Assembly: GCA_023935145.1 (NCBI GenBank)
Contig: CM043700.1
Span: 29,435,001-29,499,000 of the forward strand
DNA from: Bretschneidera sinensis
Lineage: Eukaryota > Streptophyta > Magnoliopsida > Brassicales > Akaniaceae
Length of the DNA stretch: 64,000 nucleotides
Direction of reading: 5' to 3'
The notes under the pieces: generated by a model
What the model saw: the letters and a program-made list of their open reading frames with translations, nothing else
What the model was told of the DNA's origin: nothing
Databases searched by the model: none
In this document: in pieces, positions 56,621-64,000 of the stretch
Layout: every line of letters begins with the position of its first letter
Position numbering within the stretch: the stretch's first letter is position 1
Translations under genes and position numbers: made by a program

Positions 56621-57829
56621 AATACCCCCAAACTTATATTTTGCTAGTCCCTTAGCAAAACAAAATAAAAGACTCAATGAAAAACAAAGAACATAAAGAT
56701 AAAGTCATCACTCATGGTATCCAAAAATTTAAGGAGCACACATCACCATGATATTCATTCATAAGCAAGCTTAAAAAGGTAAACCCATCTTCGCAATGAA
56801 TAGAAATGTTAAAATCTAATTACTTACAAAAGGCAGGATAAGGCATCACAAGCTTGAATCAGTGTAAGGTGAACTAGCATATAAAAATGAAGCTTCCAAG
56901 TAACTCTAATGTGTAAGGTCTCCATGTCTCAAGATTCATCGAATTTCCCATAAAAAATGAACGAAAAGGCATAGTTTTTTTTTTTTTTAATAAGGCACGG
57001 CTATGTTTAGTTCCCTTAAGCTTTCTAATTGACCCATGTAGCGAGTGTTAAGTCAATGACTCCCAAACCAGGTGGTTTTAGGGCATTAGGTGAAAAGACA
57101 CCCCTAAGGACTTACTAACTCGAGTCAAAAAGGCTACGAAATTAAACCGACCTTAATATTACCAAGCAAAATTCCACCTTTTGACGTGAACACTCACTGC
57201 TTACTGAGGCAAGAGGTCCAGTTACTCAGTGAAAAGTTTATTGATAATAATTTTTTTTTTATATTTTCCTATGCCCAAGAGTTCATCCAACAAGTCATCC
57301 AGTTTTAGTTAAGATAAGGAAAAATACACATTAAAATCACATGTCATACCTCACATAATTTGTGCTAATGTGCTCGTGTTAGATTATATCAAACATGTGA
57401 ATTCTCAAAATGCCTAAAGTAAGTAACTAAATTTTAAAAATTTATCACCAGATCATGTGTTCAAAATGTTAAGCTCACCAATGACATCACATCACAGAAA
57501 ATGTTTAGATCAACTAAAATTTCACGATAACATGAGCATGCATTTATCTCTATGACGAAAAGACAACAAATTAGGACAAAGTGTGTGATGTGTCTCCCAT
57601 ACCCCAAACTTAAATTACATATTGACCCCAATGTGCGACTAATATGGAAAGAGCTGACCTGAGATATGGAGAACTATCTGGACTGGTATGGCTCATAGCA
57701 TACCCCCAAACTTGAACTGAAGTACACTTTGTCCCTGAAAAATAAAAACTGGAAAACAAAAAATACTGGAAACAAATATTAATCATAAAAATGCGAAATA
57801 ATAAATAATCAAAAGAAAAGATAAGCTAT
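56621..57829 (-). other. polypurine tract and 3' noncoding region of element G
   Basis: Minus strand AAGTTTGGGGGTATT (56621-56635) is the polypurine tract. No gene. Shared with family I: the single 3'-region repeat (57172-57236) and the block at 57055-57122. PPT-like motifs are at 57601-57612 and 57702-57712; between them is the imperfect hairpin ATTG-ACCC-CAAT (57621-57632). Confidence 0.72.
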
Positions 57830-57873
57830 GGGGTGCCTCCCATGAGCGCTAAGTTTAACGTCTTCAGCCAGAC
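57830..57873 (-). other. conserved post-pol motif, copy in G
   Basis: GGGGTGCCTCCCATGAGCGC followed by TAAGTTTAACGTCTTCAGCC on the plus strand. The truncated RT ends ~12-20 bp from it. Confidence 0.78.
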
Positions 57874-57884
57874 CCAACATTAGT

Positions 57885-59022
57885 AAACATGCCCAACTAA
57901 ACGCTCCACCATCTGATCAATAAATGGGAATGGAAAATGATCAGGCCTAGTGGCAGCATTCAATTTACGGTAGTCTAGACACTTTCTCCATTTTGACTGC
58001 ACTCAAGTTGGAACCAACTCGTTGTCTTTATTTACTACCGTAAATTCAGTACGTTTAGGCACGACTGGAATCTGGCTCACCCACTTGCTATCAGAGATAG
58101 GATAAATGATCCCTGCCTCTAACAGCTTAATATCTTCCGCCCTCATAACCTCTTGCATAGCAGGATTGAGCCTTCTTTGTGGCTCCCTCGATGGCTTGGC
58201 ATTCTCCTCCAACTGTATCATGTACGTCACCACCGAGGGGCTGATCCCCTTGACATCCTCAATAGTCCAGCCTATAGCTTCCTTATGCTCTCTTAAGACG
58301 TCAAATAATTTCTCCTCTAGAGCATCACCCAAATCGGAAGGTATAATCACAGGCAAACTATCGGCTGAACCTAGGAACTTATACTTAATATTATCTGGTA
58401 AAGGCTTAAGTTCCTTCTTGGGGGTTTTAGGTGCGGCGGTCTCCTCCTTCTCATTGCTTTCTCGAGGATCAGACTCCAAAATGACATTTACTTCATTGAG
58501 TAACTTATCTAAGCCTAAGTCCTCTCCAAAGTGAGCAAAGCATGCCTCCAAGGGATCCTCAATACGGGATTCATCCATAGTCTCCTTTGTCCTACTACTC
58601 TCCCGAGGAGCAGACTCCACGATAGTATTTGCTTGCTCAAGCAACTTATCTAAATCCAAATCCTCTTCAAACTGAGCAAAGCATGCCTTCATAATGTCCT
58701 CAGACTTCCCTTCTTTCTTGGGCGCTTGTAGTCTCTCAGGGTAAGGCGCTTTAGGTAAAAACGACCTAGAGAGATCCTTAATAATACGAGTGGCTGTAGA
58801 TGGCTCAGCATTTCTCTTCTCATTGTTGCCACTCTCTTGCCCTTGGTGCATAGCAGGGTTCTCTTCCACTTGATTGTCCACTTGTCTCCCAGACAAGTAT
58901 GGGACAGTTGATTGCACTTGTTCCTGCCAATGCATTGGAGTTGAAGAATTTCCCACCGCAAACTGTTCCTTTGGGTTAGGCTCAGGTTGACTGGGGAACG
59001 TTCCTTCCTCTCCTTCACCCAC
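57885..59022 (-). pseudogene. gag tail, linker and RT stub of element G
   Basis: 339 open codons at 58003-59022. The text passes from gag tail (GTFPSQPEPNPKEQ; FLPKAPYPERLQAPKKEGKS) directly to the RT entrance (ELKPLPDNIKYKFLGSADSL, HKEAIGWTIEDVKGISPSVV, RRLNPAMQEVMRAEDIKLLE, IIYPISDSKWVS) with no protease, so that domain was deleted in frame. A ~35-codon unit is duplicated: MKACFAQFEEDLDLDKLLEQ and LEACFAHFGEDLGLDKLLNE. A stop near 58,003 precedes the short RT piece CLDYRKLNA...[12 protein letters not shown], after which homology ends. No ATG is needed at 59,022 since the frame is open to 59,049. Confidence 0.82.
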
Positions 59023-59049
59023 GTAACTTGCGATTTGATCAATTTGACT

Positions 59050-59601
59050 CTATAGTGTGGCAATCGCTTGGGTGTTTTCTATTGTTGCACTCATCACTTC
59101 ACTCAAAGATTGGCTAGTCATTTTCATGAAATCATTGAGAGCGTCCTCCAATAACTGTGAAACCGACGCTGGCGCTTGAATGGGAGCTTGGTAAGCGGGT
59201 GATGGTGCTGGATAAGCTGAGTGACCATAATTTGGAATTAGTGGAGGAAATTCGGGAGTGTATTGATTGTGAGCATGGTAAGGGGCTCCTCCCTGATTCA
59301 TTGGTTGGTTCTGCTCCCATGAAAAATTAAAGTGGTCCCACCACCCTGGATTGTATGTTTCGGAGCAAGATCCATTTGATTGCCAACAATAGTCATTGAA
59401 AGCATTCATTTGTTCCATAGGATACTCGGTACAAGTCGGCATTGATGGGCAATTCTGTGCTAGATGCATGGGACTAGCACAGATGGAACAGCTTTCAACA
59501 TTGAAAGTGTTGGCAGCATTGAGGGACGAGCCAGTCATTTTAATGAAATCCTTGAGGGCGTCCTCTAAAGACTGTGAAACCGGCACTGGATTCATCCACA
59601 T
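59050..59601 (-). pseudogene. gag zinc-knuckle segment of element G
   Basis: 183 codons from ATG at 59601 (MWMNPVPVSQSLEDALKD) to TAG at 59050-59052. A knuckle CSICASPMHLAQNC (CX2CX4HX4C, about 59,450-59,490) and the SETYNPGWWDHFNFSW segment are intact. The phrase SQSLEDALKDFIKMTGSSL at the start is echoed by SQLLEDALNDFMKMTSQSL near the end, an internal duplication. The same frame continues past the TAG into 58003-59022; in the family this codon is probably CAG. The capsid part of gag is missing, as there are only ~85 bp to the primer site. Confidence 0.82.
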
Positions 59602-59686
59602 GATTTTTTTTTTTTAACAAAAAAGATAACTAACTAGTAGAAAAATAAAATCAATTCAGACCAAAAATTTTCACAAACCAAACAAT

Positions 59687-59704
59687 TCCCCGGCAACGGC
59701 GCCA
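59687..59704 (-). promoter_or_regulatory. primer-binding site (tRNA-Asp) of element G
   Basis: Minus strand TGGCGCCGTTGCCGGGGA, a perfect 18-base complement, 6 bp after the 5' LTR. Confidence 0.9.
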
Positions 59705-59710
59705 AAAACT

Positions 59711-60959
59711 TGTTGTGAGTTTTAATTTACTCGCAAGCGCACGAGTCGTTTGCAGTATAGCGTGTGCAAGTGCGAGGTCGAATCCACAGGGAATTGCGTT
59801 GTGAAAATATAATTTTTTTAATCTAAACTAACTTTATTTTAACCTAGTTCCAAATTTCAGAATGATATTGCAAAATAAATTAAAACTAAATTAAATTGAT
59901 TTAAAAACTAATAATTAAAAACACTAAGGTTTCCGAATTCACCCCACCGAAGTTAAGCATACATGTTCTAAAAATATAGCCTATCAAAACATTCAATGAA
60001 TCCAACTATAAGACAAAAAACAAAGAATATCCCAACTAAACCAAAAGCACCCGATGTATCCGCTCTTAACAAATCACAAAGGGAATCCAATTTAATCGAA
60101 AAGCATTCAACGTATCCATCAGATGAAACACAAAGAAAATCCAACAGACAATTTAAACTCAATCAATTATAAGATTAACTCAAATAATTGACAAAACATT
60201 TATACTAAAAATTGTCAGATTTGTACAAGCAAATCTGAACTACTACGCCAAACAACGGCGGGGCTTCATCTTCAACCTTAGCTGAAGAGTCTAGCCACTC
60301 ATAACTATAAAGCTATAATAACAAGTGCTAAACATTTAAACTAAAACAACTGAATATAAAGAAATAAATAAACAACTTTACATGGGAGAAATTCCACGCG
60401 CTGCCGGGCGGCACTTCCCCTCGTGGTAGCAATGCCTTCGGGATCTACCAGAATGCTGAAAGACATCCACCGGTAAACACCAAAGTGGCTTAGGAATTGT
60501 ACAATGAATTATGAAGCCAAATGGTGTTTATATAGGGGAAGTCACGGAGCACTGCAGGTTTCAGATTCGTTGTGGGATACTGGCCCGAGTGCGCTCGATC
60601 GCAGAATGGTGCGATCGATCGCATGTGCGCTCTATCGCATGTCTCGTGCGCACGATTGCATGTGCGCTCGATCGCATGTCTGTTACAATCAATCGCAAAC
60701 GCACTGAACAGCAACTATTTCGATGTGGGATGTTGATCTTGCACTCGTTCATAGGCAGGTGCGTTCGATCGCATATCTCGTGCGATCGAGCACAATGTCT
60801 CCAGAAGCTTCAAATCTCCTTAAATGCTTCATTTTCTCCACAAACCTGTAAAAATACACAAAACACAAGAAAAACGTAAAATAAAGTAAAATACTACTAA
60901 CTAAGAGCATAACAAATATAAGTTAAGGGTCTAAAATATGCAATATTTAAGACTCATCA
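59711..60959 (-). repeat. 5' LTR of element G
   Basis: 1249 bp; TGTTGTGAGTTTTAATTT to AAGACTCATCA. TATA (minus) at 60527-60534; CpG array at about 60,590-60,795, one unit shorter than in the 3' LTR and with a few eroded CpG (for example CTCTATCGC, ACAATCAATCGC). Confidence 0.94.
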
Positions 60960-60964
60960 TAGAT

Positions 60965-61021
60965 CAACCCTAAAATGCTAACAATTAAGTACTATTAAGG
61001 TGCATTTTATTACTCTCATCA
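60965..61021 (-). repeat. 3' LTR of element F, right part
   Basis: CAACCCTAAAATGCTAAC to TACTCTCATCA, the first 57 bp of the LTR in element sense, separated from the rest by G. Confidence 0.88.
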
Positions 61022-62448
61022 CAACCCCCAACTAGCTTATTACTAGTCCCTAGCAATTCAAGCGAAAACAAGAGATGAATTCTACGGTAGGAATCAAAAC
61101 AAAGTAAAGCAATGTTAGTGTTAAACTAGGAGCAATTCACTTTTTGTCTCAGAAATTGCACATAACACACAACACATAGAATCATTAAATATCACCCAAG
61201 TCCAAAAGTAATTGAAACATTAATCTTAAAATTTTTATTGACTCTTAACATCCATCTTACCACAATCCATTAATCCGAAGACCCGGATGATTTTATGCAT
61301 AACATTCATGAATGCAAGTCTTGGCCTCTAAAAACATAATAATTTACGTGACATCAATCATAAATCAAGCTCCATAGGCTTATTTTTCAAATCACTCTCC
61401 ACTATTGTAGAAAAGTCACACTACATTGGATCAATAGGTCTTTAGTAAGCTTGTAACATTAGGCTAAGGTAAAGGTTGAGAAAGAATGGGAAGGATTCAA
61501 TCAATAAAAGAACTTAATCTCTTAGTTTTAAAAACAACCTTTTTTTAAGCACTGGATAACTTTACTTCAACACCCAACTCTTTCAACCATTTTTTTATAA
61601 GAGCATATCTCTCGATAAGTCACCACTTTTCTTTTCTTTTCCTCTTTCTTTGCCATACTTCAGTTCTCTTTTTCTTCTCTCCTTTTTTTTCTCTTTTCTT
61701 TTCTATTTTGGCATAAGACCATTCACTTCCCTTTCTTTTTTTTTTATTCTTCCACAACCCTCAACTTATCTCCTTTAATGTACTTGGGTTAAGACAGTAA
61801 TATTTTTTCATATTTCCATCCTTACTCCTCTTAAGTGCTTCTCAAGAAATGTGTATAACTAAGTTCTTTTAAAAGAAGGGTAAGGATAAAATATTTTTAG
61901 GCTCATAAAGGTGAATAAATGGGCTATTGAAAGAAACAAGGCTCAAATTCTTTTTCAAGAAAAATTCTCAAACAGGTGACTAGCAATAGATATAGCAAGG
62001 GTAAGTTTGAAAGGCTCAAACGGTCCAAAAATGGCTTCAATCATATCCTAAGTAGTGTGCATTCTGGGAATTCGTCTCAAGTGATTATCAAAAAGTTTTA
62101 GAGCTTATCGAGACTGCAAAAGTATTCACAAAGCAATCACACATAAAACTTCTCTAAATGTTTTAGACTAATCATACAATCTTACCGCAAACTAGAGTCT
62201 CAAACCAAATGAAGATTGACACTTAAATCATTCTCAAACCGAAGCAAGATTTAATTTCTTCTAAATGCTATATTCTATCTCAATTAAGTTCATATCATTG
62301 ACATGTGAATTAACTCCAAGGCTTAACACAAAGCATGCTAAAAAAAAGAAAAAGGGAAAATGACACCAAGCAGTTCAATGGAAAAAAGAAATATGTTTCC
62401 TCCACCACCAACTTAAAAATTGCATTGACCTCAATGTGAAAGGAAAGG
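61022..62448 (-). other. polypurine tract and 3' noncoding region of element F
   Basis: Minus strand AGTTGGGGGTTG directly precedes the LTR. No gene. It aligns with C, D and E and has the tract that is purine-rich in element sense (plus-strand T/C at about 61,615-61,750). Near the end are CCACCACCAACTT (62,402-62,414) and the hairpin CATTG-ACCT-CAATG (62423-62436). It stops at AAAGG (62444-62448), where H begins. Confidence 0.7.
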
Positions 62449-63399
62449 TGTTGGTATTTGTATAAGGTTTAAACATGGCTAAAATATATATCAAGGTTGT
62501 AAGAATAAATTTCAGCATGTTAAAGGAGTGCACACATGTGTGTGCATCACTTTAGGTGTGTGTCCACACCTCTATTCATCAAGACAAAAGAGTGCGCACA
62601 GCTGTGAGAGGGATAGCATCAGTGTGTGCTGCACCACTCCTTCACCAGCACCGCACCACCCAACAAGAAGGTAGTTTGATGGAGGGCAGCACCGCACCAC
62701 TCCTTTACCAGCGTCGCAGCACCCAGCAAGTGGTGAAAAGGGTGCTTTGCCTAGCGCCGTACTGCCCCCTATTCAGTGCCGCAGCACTAGGTACACTGAG
62801 GCACACATAGACAGCTTATTTAAGCCTCTTCTTAGGTGCATGAATGCAAGGTTAAAATTCACAGCACCACTTAGGATTGATAAAGAGTCATGGTTAAGTG
62901 GTCATCAAGATCTAAGGGTGGAGATTGACTTTCAAGATTGGACAAAAAGTTGATGCACTATATAAAGGGTCACCTAGCTTCATTATCAACAACAAGTTTG
63001 TGACATACTTTGAGATCAATTGTAAAGAGTGACAAGACACAATACAAGAGAGAATTATTTGAAAGTGCAAGACACAAAACACAAGAGGGACTTATTGTAG
63101 AGAGGCTGGTTGTAAAGAAGAGAAAGTAGTATAGATAGAGAGCATTGTAATAATTCTTATCATCTTCTTTCTTCTCTTCTTGGTTTCCAAGAACTTGAGG
63201 TTTCTTGAAGAGGGTTGCTGTAATTTTAAAGAACCATTGATTTAGTGGAGAGAGTTTAGAAGAACTCACGGGGACGTAGGCTATTGCTGAACCTCGATAA
63301 CAAATCGCTTGTCTTCTTTTCTTTCTTGCTTTCGATTGCTGTATTTCTTTCTACAAGTCATTCTAGACTTGGGTGTTTGGAAGATCACCACCTGGGCAT
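62449..63399 (+). mobile_element. Copia-like LTR H, interrupted at its 3' end
   Basis: Starts TGTTGGTATTTGTATAAGG. It is inverted with respect to, but shares long blocks with, 20228-~20,940. It has a GC-rich block (62,525-62,820), TATA (CTATATAAAG, 62,958-62,967) and the R/U5 text GAACCTCGATAACAAATCGC (63,289-63,308). It should end in ...TTTTCCAACA but breaks after CACCTGGGCAT at 63399, where a family I LTR begins; the rest is outside the window. Whether it is a solo LTR or part of a full element cannot be seen. Confidence 0.68.
62625..62735 (+). repeat. GC-rich imperfect tandem repeat in LTR H
   Basis: GCTGCACCACTCCTTCACCA, then GCACCGCACCACCCAACAAG; and ~60 bp later GCACCGCACCACTCCTTTAC, then AGCGTCGCAGCACCCAGCAAG split by a shorter spacer. 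It lies upstream of the TATA box, like the blocks in the gypsy LTRs. Confidence 0.65.
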
Positions 63400-64000
63400 T
63401 GATAAGTGCTTAAATATTCATATTTAAGCCCTTTAATTTACATTTGTTAAGCTCTTTATCTATATGTTTTAGTCTATTTTACTTCACTTTTGTGTTTTAC
63501 ACGTTGTTATAGGGTTTTGGAGAAGACAGAAGCATTTTTGGCACTTAAAGGAAGAAAATTTGGAAATCCTGGAGCAGCTGCTGGATAAAGTGCGATCGAG
63601 CGCAACTCTCGGTACGATCGAGCACATTAGCGCTCGTGCGCGCGTAAAGAAGGATAAAGCGTAGCATTGCGATCGAGTGCACTACGTATGCGATCGAGCG
63701 CACATGTACGGGCGTGAACAGTAAAGAGGCATAACCAGTTTTGGAAATAAAAGAATTTTATGTTTTAGGAAAGTTTAGGGTTCCTGAGTCTTCTAGGATT
63801 ATTCAACCCCTATAAATACACCTGTAAAACACACACAAGGGACAGCTCTTCTGTTATCTTTTGCTTTTAGCTTGGAGAAGGAAATTGTGGAGGAGAATTG
63901 ACGACTCTTCTCTCGGGTTTCTTCTTTCTTTTATTTTTATTATGTGTACTTAAACTTTTAGTAAGGGCTTGGTTGAAGCCCTAATTATGTTTACTCAATA
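63400..64000 (+). repeat. family I LTR at the right edge
   Basis: TGATAAGTGCTTAAATATTC onward, collinear with the A 3' LTR (15922-16540). It has a CpG array (about 63,590-63,720, with GTGCGATCGAGCGCA units), TATA (CTATAAATAC at 63,810-63,819) and TTGGTTGAAGCCCTAAT near the end. The five bases before it are GGCAT. It is cut by the window, so solo LTR and 5' LTR of a plus-strand element are both possible. Confidence 0.82.

Larger units (their letters stand above)
55356..60959 (-). mobile_element. Element G: non-autonomous family III element, gag plus RT stub
   Basis: LTRs 55356-56620 and 59711-60959, internal region 56621-59710 (3.1 kb), perfect duplication TAGAT (55351-55355, 60960-60964). 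Minus-strand order is 5' LTR, perfect tRNA-Asp primer site, gag, RT start, post-pol motif, 3' noncoding region, polypurine tract, 3' LTR. Protease, RT palm, RNase H and integrase are missing. The LTRs differ at few positions and by one ~16-bp indel, so it is among the younger insertions. Confidence 0.94.
54030..64000 (-). mobile_element. Element F: family II element, split by G and H, right end outside the window
   Basis: 3' LTR 54030-55355 and 60965-61021 (one TAGAT copy removed), polypurine tract at 61022-61036 and 3' noncoding region 61022-62448, all on the minus strand. The rest is beyond the insertion H at 62449. It lies in the 5' LTR of the family IV element; the preceding 5 bp, TGAAG, should reappear beyond the right end. 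Confidence 0.8.

Noticed and set aside
62556..62953. Open frames in LTR H
   Set aside because: They arise from the GC-rich tandem repeat upstream of the TATA box; no motif is recognisable.

Overview
This window reads as a gene-poor, repeat-saturated stretch of a plant nuclear genome, most likely a eudicot. Nearly everything in it is LTR retrotransposon. I find no host gene and no tRNA or rRNA gene. The plant origin rests on Ty3/gypsy polyproteins of the Athila/Tat type, on primer-binding sites that match the 3' end of plant tRNA-Asp, and on a decayed Ty1/copia element. The species cannot be named from the sequence.

Four families of Athila/Tat-like elements occur, here called I to IV. Their LTRs are about 1.0-1.6 kb, run TG...CA, and make 5-bp target duplications. 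Layout: (1) 1-16,625 is a plus-strand family I element (A) whose 5' end lies outside the window. It is interrupted by a family III solo LTR (2984-4250, duplication GAGGA) and by a complete inverted family I element (B, 5575-14967, duplication AACAT). (2) 16,626-29,990 is a decayed copia-type element holding a truncated copia-like LTR (20,228-~20,940) and a complete but pol-deleted family II element on the minus strand (C, 23,056-29,450, duplication GTGTT). (3) 29,990-30,791 is a short unassigned segment with a tandem duplication and a long AT microsatellite. (4) 30,792 to beyond the window end is one minus-strand family IV element split by later insertions: D (family II, minus, ~33,207-39,026), E (family II, plus, 41,674-51,657, duplication ATGTA, the most complete pol in the window) and F (family II, minus, from 54,030). 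F itself carries G (family III, 55,356-60,959, duplication TAGAT) and a copia-like LTR H (from 62,449), and H is interrupted by a family I LTR (from 63,400). The nesting is therefore four deep at the right edge.

The polyproteins have the order gag (CCHC knuckle), aspartic protease, reverse transcriptase (FMDD), RNase H, integrase (HHCC, DDE, GPY). All are broken. C, D, G and IV have lost most of pol but keep gag, the tRNA-Asp primer site, polypurine tract and 3' noncoding region, like non-autonomous derivatives.

The most interesting signals are noncoding and shared between families whose LTRs do not otherwise align by eye: a motif just after pol (six of eight elements), a small hairpin CATTG-N4-CAATG beside a second polypurine-tract-like motif (eight of eight), an imperfect repeat in the 3' region of families I and III, a common U5 box, and GC/CpG-rich quasi-palindromic arrays upstream of the TATA box in each LTR family. 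Two in-frame chimeric reading frames (integrase joined to a third ORF in A; RT joined to the integrase C-terminus in IV) also stand out.
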